Below are positions 30,537 through 39,111 of a DNA stretch of 64,000 bases, piece after piece. Every line of letters starts with the position of its first letter. Within the stretch, counting starts at the first letter, position 1. The translations under genes and the position numbers were made by a program. The notes beneath the pieces are model-generated. The model made no database searches, was not told where the DNA came from, and saw only the letters and a list, made by a program, of their open reading frames with translations. The stretch spans positions 1,240,001 through 1,304,000 of the forward strand of contig CBDBBO010000001.1 in the NCBI GenBank assembly GCA_965203135.1, in the 5' to 3' direction. Origin of the DNA: CATOSD01 sp965203135. GTDB taxonomy: Bacteria > Chloroflexota > Dehalococcoidia > Lucifugimonadales > CATOSD01.

Positions 30537-31733
30537 CTACCCGACCGCGCCGCTCTCCCTCATCGCGGCTATCTCCCCCGCGTCGTACCCCAACTCGCCC
30601 AGCACCTCCGCGGTGTGCTGGCCCAGCGTGGGCGGCGGACGGCGCACCGACGCCGGCGTCTCCGACAGCTTGACGGGGATGCCGATGTTGCGGATCGAGC
30701 CCGCCTCGGGATGCTCCATCTCCACCACCATGTCCCTCGCCACCACCTGCGGGTCCGCGTACACCTGCGCCATGTCGTTGATAGGCCCGGCGGGAACGCC
30801 CTCGCGCTCCAGCGCCTCCAGCCAGTGCGCCGATTCGCGCGTCTCGAACGTGCGCTGGAGCGTGTCGACCAGCGCGTCCAGGTTCGCCATCCTGTCCGCG
30901 TTGGAGGCGAAGCGCGCGTCGGCGAGCAAGTCCCGCCTGTCGATGGCGGCGCACAGCCGCTCCCAGTTGGCCTGGTTGGCGGCGCCGATGTTGATGTGAC
31001 CGTCGCTCGTGCGGAAGGCCTGGTACGGAGCCGACATCCTGTGTGCCGAGCCGAGCGGCGTGGGCGTCTCGCCCGTGGCGAAGTAGATGGCCGACTCCCA
31101 GAAGGTGTAGGCCAGGCCCGCCTCCAGCAGCGACGTGTCCACCAGCTGTCCCCTGCCCGTCCTCAGGCGGCCGATGTAGGCGGACAGGATGCCGTAGGCG
31201 GAGTACATTCCCGCGTTCAGGTCGGTAACGGGCACGCCCACCTTTACGGGGTCCGAGCCGGGCGCGCCGGTTATGCTCATCAGCCCGCTCATGCCCTGCG
31301 CCACCAGGTCGAAACCGCCACGCCGGCTGTACGGGCCGGTGCCGCCGAAGCCGGATATGTTGCAGTAGACCAGTCCGGGATTGAGCTTCAGCGCGTCCTC
31401 GTAGCCCAGGCCGAGACGCTCCAGCGTGCCCGGGCGGAAGTTCTGCACCAGCACGTCGGCGCGCTCCGCCAGGCGCTTGGCCGCGGCCAAGCCGTCGGCG
31501 TGCCGGATGTTCAGCACCACGCTGCGCTTGTTGCGGTTGATGCCCAGGAAGGCGGCGGACTCTCCCCCGATGAACGGCGGCCCCATGCGGCGTGTGTCGT
31601 CGCCGCCGCTGGGCTTCTCCACCTTGATCACGTCGGCGCCCATGTCCGCGAGCAGCATCGTGCAGAACGGGCCTGCCATAATCTGCGTGAAGTCCAGCAC
31701 CCTCACACCATCCAGGGGTGCCGTCTGCATCAT
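30537..31733 (-). CDS. CaiB/BaiF family CoA-transferase
   Basis: A 398-residue class III CoA-transferase, moving CoA between organic acids in the cytoplasm. Features are VLDFTQIMAGPFCTMLLADMGADVIKVEKP at the N-terminus, the NKRSVVLNIRHADG segment, VQNFRPGTLERLGLGY, and the likely catalytic Asp171 in VTDLNAGMYSAYG. It is followed on the same strand, after a repeat, by an upstream enoyl-CoA hydratase gene, suggesting joint acyl-CoA catabolism. The substrate is unknown. Confidence 0.94.
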   Translation of the reverse strand: MMQTAPLDGVRVLDFTQIMAGPFCTMLLADMGADVIKVEKPSGGDDTRRMGPPFIGGESAAFLGINRNKRSVVLNIRHADGLAAAKRLAERADVLVQNFRPGTLERLGLGYEDALKLNPGLVYCNISGFGGTGPYSRRGGFDLVAQGMSGLMSITGAPGSDPVKVGVPVTDLNAGMYSAYGILSAYIGRLRTGRGQLVDTSLLEAGLAYTFWESAIYFATGETPTPLGSAHRMSAPYQAFRTSDGHINIGAANQANWERLCAAIDRRDLLADARFASNADRMANLDALVDTLQRTFETRESAHWLEALEREGVPAGPINDMAQVYADPQVVARDMVVEMEHPEAGSIRNIGIPVKLSETPASVRRPPPTLGQHTAEVLGELGYDAGEIAAMRESGAVG

Positions 31734-31753
31734 GGCGTCCTCGCTTTACAAAG

Positions 31754-31792
31754 TCCCTTCCCCCTTGGCGGGGGAAGGTTAGGATGGGGGTG
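31754..31792. repeat. Intact palindromic intergenic repeat
   Basis: CCCTTCCCCCTTGGCGGGGG then AAGGTTAGGATGGGGGTG, the same unit and orientation as at 12604. It occupies most of the gap between the enoyl-CoA hydratase and CoA-transferase genes, so it would be transcribed if these are one operon. Confidence 0.75.
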
Positions 31793-31805
31793 CGAGGAAG
31801 GCATT

Positions 31806-32594
31806 CTATCTTCCCCTGAACTCCGGCTGACGGCGCTCCACAAACGCGCTTCGCCCCTCATGAAAATCCTCGCTGTCGAAGTTGGTGAACGGCAACAGCT
31901 CCTGCTCGGGCGTTAGGCCCTCCAGCGCAGGGTTGGCGAGAACGAGCTGGCGTATCAGCTTGTGGCGCGCCTGGGAAAGCGGAGCGAGCGGCACCATCTC
32001 GCGGGCGAGGTCGTACACGCAGTCGTCTATCTCGGCGAGGGACACGACCTGGTTCACCAGGCCGACCCTGAGCGCCTCGGCCGAGTCGAGCAGCCGAGCG
32101 CTGAGCAGGATGTAGGACGCGTTGCCCGGGCCCACCAGGTTGATGAGCCGGCGCATTTCGCGGTACCCGACCAGGATGCTCAGCCGCGCGACGGGTATGC
32201 CGAAGCGGGAGTTGTCGGCAGCGATGCGTATGTCGCATGCCATCGACATCTCGCAGCCGCCGCCCACGCAGAAGCCCTTGATCAGGCACAACGTTGGCTT
32301 GGAGATCGCCTCTATGGCGTCCATCGCGCCGTCAAACGCCTCCGCGTACACCTGCGCCTTCTCGGAGTTGTCGCGGTAGCTCTCGAAGTCCTTGATGTCG
32401 GCGCCGGCGGAGAAGGCGCGGTCGCCCGCGCCGGTGAACACCACCACGCGCACGGAGTCGTCGCGGTCCAGGTCTATGGCGATCCGGCGCAGCTCCAGCC
32501 AGCCGTGGTAGTCGATGGCGTTGCGCTGGTCGGGCCGGTTGAACGTGACGGTGGCTATGCCATCGGTGCGGTCGAATAGGATGTCGTCAGGCAC
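31806..32594 (-). CDS. Enoyl-CoA hydratase/isomerase family protein
   Basis: A 262-residue crotonase-fold enzyme. Oxyanion-hole segments are AFSAGADIKDF and IKGFCVGGGCEMSMACDIRIAADNSRFGIP; the family ending SEDFHEGRSAFVERRQPEFRGR is complete. The start chosen is GTG 32594 with GGAGG nine bases upstream, giving the usual family N-terminus (PDDILFDRTDGIATVTFNRP). It likely acts in beta-oxidation or a related acyl-CoA route with the neighbouring CoA-transferase. Precise activity is not determinable because crotonase subfamilies overlap. Confidence 0.93.
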   Translation of the reverse strand: MPDDILFDRTDGIATVTFNRPDQRNAIDYHGWLELRRIAIDLDRDDSVRVVVFTGAGDRAFSAGADIKDFESYRDNSEKAQVYAEAFDGAMDAIEAISKPTLCLIKGFCVGGGCEMSMACDIRIAADNSRFGIPVARLSILVGYREMRRLINLVGPGNASYILLSARLLDSAEALRVGLVNQVVSLAEIDDCVYDLAREMVPLAPLSQARHKLIRQLVLANPALEGLTPEQELLPFTNFDSEDFHEGRSAFVERRQPEFRGR

Positions 32595-32717
32595 TGCGCG
32601 GGCCTCCGCTGGGGTTGGATGGCGCGTAGGATAGCACACAAAGCCGCGTGGCCGCGCCGGGCCGCACCTCTTCCAACGGCGCGGCATCGCGCTAAGTTCA
32701 GAGGGAAGGGATTAGCG

Positions 32718-32723
32718 TATAAT
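32718..32723 (+). promoter_or_regulatory. Consensus -10 (TATAAT) before the helicase gene
   Basis: A perfect TATAAT in an AT-richer stretch 90 bp upstream of the helicase ATG. No good -35 is visible (AAGTTC/TTCAGA region at 15-17 bp). The leader is otherwise featureless. Confidence 0.5.
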
Positions 32724-32812
32724 ACTATCTCGGCACACTTTTCAGTCGGAGAATTAATCCTCAGTTCAGGCATCACTTCACGACATCATCCAAGAAGAGG
32801 TGTCATTTCGTC

Positions 32813-35800
32813 ATGAACTTGCAAAAGAACAACTTACCGGTTGGTGCCCTTGTCCAGTGGACGGGGTCCAAAACATATGGGGTGGTGACAAAACTTGACC
32901 CGAGGATGATCCACGTTCGCTGGGACTCTGACGGCCCTCCAACCCAATTCGCAATTGGCAACCCGCCTCTTACACGGATTGACTTGACCGGGCAACAAGT
33001 GCGCCTAGTATCGACAGGCGAGAGAGCGGCCGTTATGGGATCAACGGCTTCAGCCGCGCCAACCTGGATCTGTTTCGTCGCCAGTAATGAGGGGGCAGCA
33101 AGCACAATCAACGTGCCCGAGTCAGGTCTCAGGCCGGTAGCTCTCACGCAACCTGTTGAGCGATTCAAAGCGCAGCAGATAGGTTCTCTACAAAAGTACC
33201 GCCTCCAAGAAGTGACACGCTGGTACCGCACGATGCACCTGTATGACGAACTCGTGTCGCTGGGCCAAGTTGGAGTGGACATCAAGCCTCACCAGGTTTC
33301 CGTCGTCCACAAGGTTGTTTCCAACTACCCACACCGCTTTCTGTTGTGCGACGAGGTAGGGTTGGGCAAGACAATTGAAGCCGGCATGGTGCTAAAGGAA
33401 CTTCGGGCAAGGGGCGGCGCCCAGAAAGTGCTGGCAATTGTCCCGCCTAATTTGGTTCGCCAATGGCAATTCGAAATGAAGTCGAAGTTCAACGAGAGCT
33501 TCTCTGTCCTGAACACAGACACTATCCGGTTTCTCGAAGGCCAGACGCGGTCCGAAAATCCCTTCAATTTCTCCGAGAGCATACTCTGCTCGTCCTACTG
33601 GGTGTCCAATCCAAAGTGGGCCGACTTGTGCGCGGAGGCGAACTGGGATCTGGTTATCGTGGACGAGGCTCACCACGCCCGAAGCCATCGTTCCGGTAAC
33701 ACCACACGCCTTTACCGCCTCGTCAGAAGATTGGCAGAGCCAGACTACTTTGCTAAGCGAAGTATGCTCTTTTTGACAGCAACTCCTATGCAACTCGATA
33801 CGCATGAGCTGTACTCACTCGTTGAACTCCTTGACCCCGCACTGTTTCCGTCCGAGGAGCACTTCGAAAGCCACCGTCGCGCCGTGCCCGGACTCTCCCG
33901 GCTCGTCGAGAAACTCAGTCACCACGGATTTCCTATCCCCGACGAAGATCCGGACGCAACCGTGCGACAGGTCGCCGACTGGCTCCAAGTAGACGAACGT
34001 GCTGCTCGCCGACGTCTGTCGTCGGGAGATGAAGAACGCGACCGTCTTACGTCCGAACTCGCCGACCGCCATCTTCTCAGCGAAGTGTTGATTAGGAACC
34101 GCAAGGCGGTGGTTGGTGGATTCATGCCACGTGTGGCGACTCGATGGGAAGTAGAACTAACGCCAGAGGAGACCGCGGCGCTCCAAGCCGTAGAAGACTA
34201 CGTGCAGTATGGATTCCAACTTGCGGAAGGTAGCAACGACGCCCCCATCGGCTTCGTAATGGTCACGTTCCAAAAGCTCATGGCGTCCAGCATCGCGGCA
34301 ATCCGAACATCGCTTGTAAGGCGGCGGGAGAGAGTGCAAGCGAAAGACCTTCAGCTCTCTATGACCGGGGAAGAGATTGAGGACAGATTGCTGAGCGATG
34401 AGGACGAAAGCGATGTCTTGGAAAACGTCGGCTCCACGTCGCTTTCGGCGGCGGCGGAGTTGCCTCTACTCGAAAACGCCATCGATTCGCTTAGCCGTGT
34501 GAAGAGTGACTCCAAGGCAGCGGTGCTGGCCGACCGGCTTTCCAAGCTGTTCGTCGATTCTCCAAACGAAAAGGTGCTTGTTTTCACGCAGTTCCGAGAG
34601 ACCCTGCGTTTCCTGGAAGAGATACTCACCGCCAAAGGCTGGGGTGTCAACGTCTTTCACGGCCAGATGAGAGCCGCGGAGAAGGACCAAGCCGTGGAGG
34701 ATTTCCGTAATGGGGAAGGCCCCCGAATCCTCATAAGCACCGAGGCCGGCGGCGAAGGTCGCAACTTTCAATTCTGCCACGTCCTCGTCAACTACGACCT
34801 GCCTTGGAATCCGATGAAGGTTGAGCAGAGAATCGGGCGAGTGGACCGGATAGGCCAGTACCACACGGTGAGCATTTGCAATCTCTGGGTCAAAGGCACC
34901 GTAGAGGAGCGCGTGCTCGATGTGCTGGAACGCCGTATTCGCGTATTCGAGGAAACCGTTGGCGGCCTCGACCCCATCTTGGGGGACACCGAGAGCGACA
35001 TAAAGAAGATCATGCGGATCGCCGGTGAGAAGCGTGACGAGGCGCTGGAAGAGTTCGGAAGGCAATTGGAAGACCAGGTCCGCCACGCCCGAGAAGCGGA
35101 AGAGAAGCTTGGCGACTTCATCATGGACACCAAATCCTATCGGCGGGAACTTGCCGAACGGATAGCGGGCCAGCCGCCGCCAATCAAGAGCTACGACTTG
35201 GACGTGTTCATCGGCCAGTTACTCTCAGACGCGCGCACCTACATACGGCAGGCCGGCGCAACTTACGAGTTGAGCTTCCAAGGCGAATTCCTCGATACCC
35301 ATAAGGAGCTGTTCGCCGCCAGCGCCAACCGCAGGGCCGTCTTTCGCGCCGACCGCCGCCCGGATTCCGAAGACATCGAGTTTATAGCGTTCGGCCATCC
35401 CATTGTCGATGGGTTGGTTGAGCGAGTGCTGGGTGAGGAATACGAAGGCGTGACCGGTACGCGGCGCATACCCTCCAGCGATATGCTTACTCCCTGTGCC
35501 GGATGGCTTTTCACCTACCAGTTCAACGTTCCCGGCGTGCGCGCCACCGAGTATCTTGAGCCGGTTTTCGTCAGCGACGACAGAAATGTGGACACAAAGA
35601 TAGGGCGCAGTCTGGTTGAGCGCGCCTTTCACTTCGACGATGACGAAAGGCAGATTGAGGCTTCCTCGATTCCCGCCAATCTCGACGCCATAGTGCCTAT
35701 CGCGAACCGCCTTGCTGACAACAAGAGAGCAGAGCTTCAAGACCAAGCCGAGCGGCAAGCGGCCACGAGGATAGAAAGGGAACTGTCCAGGCTGGACGAG

Positions 35801-36202
35801 TGGTTCGACTACAGAGAGAGAGTTGCCAAAGACAGAGTAGAGGCTACGAGAGCAACCCTGAATCGCATCCGAGAAAGTGGAGACGAAACACAGCGACAAA
35901 TCCTGCCAGTCTGGGAGGCCAACCTAAGGCGGGACGAGGAACTTCTCGCCAATCTGGTGCCGGAGCGCAGCCGCAGGTTGGCCGACGTCGAGAAGCACCG
36001 CTACCCTCAGGTCTCCTGGTCTCTCAAGGCGCTTGGCCGCATAGAGGTCGTGGATGCGGAGCCTGAGGACGGTTCAGATGCTGGCCTGGAACTTCGCCAG
36101 GATCTCATCGCTGAGCTACAGAGTTCGTTAGAGGCGAGAGAGAACGGCGGCTCCGCACGTCCCGCCGAAGAGGTCGCGAAGAGGCTGGGATTGTCCTGGT
36201 GA
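32813..36202 (+). CDS. RapA-like SNF2 helicase/ATPase
   Basis: A 1129-residue SNF2-family ATPase. A small SH3-like N-terminal part (GALVQWTGSKTYGVVTKL) precedes Walker A DEVGLGKTIEAG (180-191), the DEAH box (284-287), LTATPMQ, and the second RecA domain with QRIGRVDRIGQ (about residue 675). The 400-residue C-terminal part has long charged helices. The family moves along duplex DNA and displaces RNA polymerase or other proteins; related ATPases occur in phage-defence systems. G+C in counted lines is 53-60%, below the window average, hinting at transfer. The TGA overlaps the GTG of a RelE-type toxin, and the last 30 residues (SLEARENGG, ARPAEEVAKRLGLSW) look antitoxin-like. Confidence 0.9.
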   Translation: MNLQKNNLPVGALVQWTGSKTYGVVTKLDPRMIHVRWDSDGPPTQFAIGNPPLTRIDLTGQQVRLVSTGERAAVMGSTASAAPTWICFVASNEGAASTINVPESGLRPVALTQPVERFKAQQIGSLQKYRLQEVTRWYRTMHLYDELVSLGQVGVDIKPHQVSVVHKVVSNYPHRFLLCDEVGLGKTIEAGMVLKELRARGGAQKVLAIVPPNLVRQWQFEMKSKFNESFSVLNTDTIRFLEGQTRSENPFNFSESILCSSYWVSNPKWADLCAEANWDLVIVDEAHHARSHRSGNTTRLYRLVRRLAEPDYFAKRSMLFLTATPMQLDTHELYSLVELLDPALFPSEEHFESHRRAVPGLSRLVEKLSHHGFPIPDEDPDATVRQVADWLQVDERAARRRLSSGDEERDRLTSELADRHLLSEVLIRNRKAVVGGFMPRVATRWEVELTPEETAALQAVEDYVQYGFQLAEGSNDAPIGFVMVTFQKLMASSIAAIRTSLVRRRERVQAKDLQLSMTGEEIEDRLLSDEDESDVLENVGSTSLSAAAELPLLENAIDSLSRVKSDSKAAVLADRLSKLFVDSPNEKVLVFTQFRETLRFLEEILTAKGWGVNVFHGQMRAAEKDQAVEDFRNGEGPRILISTEAGGEGRNFQFCHVLVNYDLPWNPMKVEQRIGRVDRIGQYHTVSICNLWVKGTVEERVLDVLERRIRVFEETVGGLDPILGDTESDIKKIMRIAGEKRDEALEEFGRQLEDQVRHAREAEEKLGDFIMDTKSYRRELAERIAGQPPPIKSYDLDVFIGQLLSDARTYIRQAGATYELSFQGEFLDTHKELFAASANRRAVFRADRRPDSEDIEFIAFGHPIVDGLVERVLGEEYEGVTGTRRIPSSDMLTPCAGWLFTYQFNVPGVRATEYLEPVFVSDDRNVDTKIGRSLVERAFHFDDDERQIEASSIPANLDAIVPIANRLADNKRAELQDQAERQAATRIERELSRLDEWFDYRERVAKDRVEATRATLNRIRESGDETQRQILPVWEANLRRDEELLANLVPERSRRLADVEKHRYPQVSWSLKALGRIEVVDAEPEDGSDAGLELRQDLIAELQSSLEARENGGSARPAEEVAKRLGLSW

Positions 36203-36465
36203 CCTATCGGCTCGAGCTGGAAGACACAGCGGAAGACGATCTCGCCCGAATGGACAAAACGGTGGCCCAGCAAGTTATCGATAAGTTGCGTTGGCTGGCT
36301 GACAACGCCGAGGCGGCACGCCACAATTCGCTAACGCATCGACTGAGAGGAATCTTCAGCCTCCGAGTTGGAAGTTACCGGGTCCTGTACACCATTAACC
36401 GAAGAGAACGCCGCATCACTGTCCTGCTTGTAAGGCACCGTAGCCAAGTTTACGACGTACGCTAA
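36199..36465 (+). CDS. RelE/ParE-family toxin
   Basis: An 88-residue protein with the RelE/ParE fold signature: YRLELEDTAEDDLARMD, RGIFSLRVGSYRVLYTINRRERRITVLLVRHRSQVYD. The start GTG 36199 overlaps the stop of the helicase gene, so its translation is probably coupled. There is no separate antitoxin gene on either side, which is unusual. RelE members cleave mRNA on the ribosome and ParE members inhibit gyrase; this sequence cannot be assigned to one or the other. Confidence 0.88.
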   Translation: MTYRLELEDTAEDDLARMDKTVAQQVIDKLRWLADNAEAARHNSLTHRLRGIFSLRVGSYRVLYTINRRERRITVLLVRHRSQVYDVR

Positions 36466-36501
36466 AGGGCCGACACCAAAGCGTCAGCCCATCTCCATCT
36501 G

Positions 36502-36510
36502 TGTTATCAT
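36502..36510 (+). promoter_or_regulatory. Extended -10 before the alpha/beta hydrolase
   Basis: TGTTATCAT fits the TGnTAnnAT pattern seen before other genes here. It lies 65 bp upstream of ATG 36576, which has GAGAGG ahead of it. Confidence 0.4.
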
Positions 36511-36575
36511 GGCCGCGCCGCCATCCCCCGGCGGCCCCCGACGCCTGCATATACCCGCAGAGAGGTGCTTACGCC

Positions 36576-37415
36576 ATGGCCACCGACGCTCAGCCCACCG
36601 ACCATTTCGTAGAGGTTAACGGCCTCAATTACCACTACGTGGACTGGGGCGGCAGCTCCAACCGCGTGCTGCTGTTCGCGCACGGCCAGGGCGGCAACGC
36701 CCGCAACTGGGACCACATAGCGCGTGAGCTGCGGGACGAGTTCCGCGTGATCGCGGTGGACCAGCGCGGCCACGGCGACACCGACCACACCCGCGAGGGC
36801 TACGCGGTAAAGGACTTCGCCGCGGACCTCGCCGAGTTCGCCGAAATCGTGGGCATCGCGCCCTACGACTACTGCGGCGCGTCGCTGGGCGCGCGCAACG
36901 GCATACCCTACGCCGGCGACCACTCCGAGCACCTCAAGCACTTCGTCTGCCTGGACTACGGTCCCGAGATGAGCCGCGTGTCCGCCCAGAACCAGATAAG
37001 CGGCATGAACGCCCGCCGGCTGGGCTGGCGCAGCTTCGAAGAGTACATGGAGAACGGCATGGCCCAGAACCCCAGGGCGCGCGAGGAGCACCTGCGGAAC
37101 ACGTTCGAGCACGGCTTCAGGCTCAACTACGCCGGCAAGTACGTGCCCAAGCAAGACCCGGAGATGTTCTGGATCAACGGCAGCTTCGGCGTCAGGGAGG
37201 TGCCCTACCTGTGGGACCAGTGGGCCAAGATTCGCTGTCCCATACTCGAGATGAAGGGCGCCGAGAGCAACTTCCTCTCCCCCGAGATTCTCGACCGGAT
37301 GAAGGAGCTCCAGCCCGGTATGCAGCTCGTCGAGGTGCCCGAGTCGGGCCACGGCATATCCGGGGACAACCCGGAGTTTCTCATCAACGAGCTGCGCCGC
37401 TTCCTGGTCGACTAG
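36576..37415 (+). CDS. Alpha/beta-fold hydrolase
   Basis: A 279-residue hydrolase. The oxyanion strand FAHGQGGNARNW, the nucleophile elbow CGASLGA (Gly-x-Ser-x-Gly), a likely acid in the late strand CPILEMKGAES and the His in VPESGHGISGDNP form the expected layout. The start is ATG 36576; the upstream in-frame ATG at 36501 covers the promoter region. The downstream amidohydrolase begins 8 bp later, so the two are an operon, perhaps opening a ring or ester and then cleaving an amide. The substrate is unknown. Confidence 0.88.
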   Translation: MATDAQPTDHFVEVNGLNYHYVDWGGSSNRVLLFAHGQGGNARNWDHIARELRDEFRVIAVDQRGHGDTDHTREGYAVKDFAADLAEFAEIVGIAPYDYCGASLGARNGIPYAGDHSEHLKHFVCLDYGPEMSRVSAQNQISGMNARRLGWRSFEEYMENGMAQNPRAREEHLRNTFEHGFRLNYAGKYVPKQDPEMFWINGSFGVREVPYLWDQWAKIRCPILEMKGAESNFLSPEILDRMKELQPGMQLVEVPESGHGISGDNPEFLINELRRFLVD

Positions 37416-37423
37416 GGGCAACT

Positions 37424-38998
37424 ATGACTGACCTGCTAATCGAGAACGGCCTCATAATCGACGGCAGCGGAAGCCCCGGCTACCACGCCGCCATCAGCGT
37501 GCGCGACGAGCGCATCGCGATTCACCGCGGCGAGACGCCAGAGCTGGACGCGGCGCGCGTCATCGACGCGGCGGGCAAGGTGGTGTGTCCCGGCTTCGTG
37601 GACCTGCACTCCCACGCCGGACTGACCATCCTGGGCGAGCCGCACCACGACCCCAAGGTGCGCCAGGGCGTGACCACGGAGCTCATCGGCATCGACGGCA
37701 TATCCCACTCGCCTTTCAAGTCGCACGAGGAGCTGCGCCGCTACATCTGGCTCGACTCCGGCCTGAACGGCTACCCGCCGGAGCCGGCGGACTGGCTGAG
37801 CGTAGCCGACCAACTAGACAAGTACGACAACACCGTAGCCATTAACATGGCCTACATCCTGGGCAACTCCTCGGTACGCATATGGGGCGTCGGCTGGGGC
37901 GCTGAGCCCGCGTCGGACGCGCAGCTCGCGGACATGCGGGCCGTGGTGCGTGAGGCGATGGAGGAGGGCGCCTGGGGACTGTCCACCGGCCTCGATTACC
38001 CGCCCGGGGCCTACGCCAGCACCGGCGAGCTTGCCGCCCTGGCCAACGAGTCGGCTAGGCTTGGCGGCTTCTACCACACCCACACGCGGGCCAGCCTGCG
38101 GGCGAAGGGCCTACTTGCCCCGTGGGAGGAGGCGCTGGACATAGGCCGGCGCGGCGAGAGCGCCGTGCACCTCACCCACTACCGCCAGGGATCGCAGGGC
38201 GTGGGAAGCCACCTCGACTACCTGGGACTGGTGGAGGACGCCCGCGCGGAGGGCATGGACGTCACCTTCGACTGCTACACCTACCCTTACTCGGGCACCA
38301 CGGTCACCATCGGCCTGCCCCACTGGGCGAAGGACGGCGGCCCGGAGCGGCTGATGGCGGCGCTCAACGACGCGGACGACCGCGAGCGCATGAAGCGCGA
38401 GCTTCGCCCCGAACGCCTGTACAACAACTGGCTCACCAACTTCACCCAGCCGCAAAATCGCATCTACGACGGGCGTTCCATCGAGGAGATTGCCGAGATG
38501 CGCGAGCAGGAACCGGCGGACGCCCTGTTCGACCTGCTCATCGAGGAGAACCTCGGCATCTCCACCGTGGGCCTCGGCACCAACGAGCAGACGCTGCCCG
38601 CGTTCGTGTCGCACCCTCACGGCATGATAGCCAGCGACGCCATACTGTTCGGCGAGTTTCCGAGCCCCCGCAGCTACGGATGCTTCCCCATCGTGCTCGC
38701 CGAGTTCGTCCGGGCCGAGAAGCACCTGCGCCTGCCGGAGGCCATACGCAAGATGACCTCGTTCCCGGCGCAGCGTCTGGGGCTTCCGGACAGGGGGCTG
38801 CTGGTGGAGGGCTTCAAGGCCGACATCGTGATTTTCGACCCCAAGACCGTCAAGGCGCCCGCCACCAAGCGCGAGCCCAAGCGGTTCCCCATAGGCATCG
38901 ACTACGTTATCGTCAATGGCCGCGTGGTCATCGACGACGGCGAAAACACGGGCGCGCTGCCGGGCCGCTCGCTGCGCCGGGGCAGGACTTCGACCTAG
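37424..38998 (+). CDS. N-acyl-D-amino-acid deacylase-type amidohydrolase
   Basis: A 524-residue metal-dependent amidohydrolase of the D-aminoacylase group. The N-terminal beta part (MTDLLIENGLIIDGSGSPGYHAAISV) is followed by the metal-binding VDLHSHAGLTI, the glycine-rich EGAWGLSTGLDYPPGAYAST segment, GGFYHTHTRAS and, late, the catalytic Asp region SHPHGMIASDAI. The ending DIVIFDPKTVKAP with GIDYVIVNGRVV completes the composite domain. It likely removes acyl groups from N-acyl-D-amino acids or hydrolyses related cyclic amides. It overlaps no neighbour but follows the hydrolase by 8 bp. Confidence 0.92.
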   Translation: MTDLLIENGLIIDGSGSPGYHAAISVRDERIAIHRGETPELDAARVIDAAGKVVCPGFVDLHSHAGLTILGEPHHDPKVRQGVTTELIGIDGISHSPFKSHEELRRYIWLDSGLNGYPPEPADWLSVADQLDKYDNTVAINMAYILGNSSVRIWGVGWGAEPASDAQLADMRAVVREAMEEGAWGLSTGLDYPPGAYASTGELAALANESARLGGFYHTHTRASLRAKGLLAPWEEALDIGRRGESAVHLTHYRQGSQGVGSHLDYLGLVEDARAEGMDVTFDCYTYPYSGTTVTIGLPHWAKDGGPERLMAALNDADDRERMKRELRPERLYNNWLTNFTQPQNRIYDGRSIEEIAEMREQEPADALFDLLIEENLGISTVGLGTNEQTLPAFVSHPHGMIASDAILFGEFPSPRSYGCFPIVLAEFVRAEKHLRLPEAIRKMTSFPAQRLGLPDRGLLVEGFKADIVIFDPKTVKAPATKREPKRFPIGIDYVIVNGRVVIDDGENTGALPGRSLRRGRTST

Positions 38999-39035
38999 CC
39001 GCGGCGAAGTGCAAAAATCGTGCACCCGTAGACTA

Positions 39036-39064
39036 TCGACTTGCCCTTTGAGCGGTGCTACACT
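39036..39064 (+). promoter_or_regulatory. Probable dnaA promoter
   Basis: A -35-like TCGACT (39036-39041), 17-bp spacer and TACACT (39059-39064) preceded by TGC give an extended -10 promoter 48 bp upstream of ATG 39112. Confidence 0.5.
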
Positions 39065-39111
39065 GGCGGCCCTTTATCGGCCCGCGAGCGGAAACCACGC
39101 AATCGAGAAAT

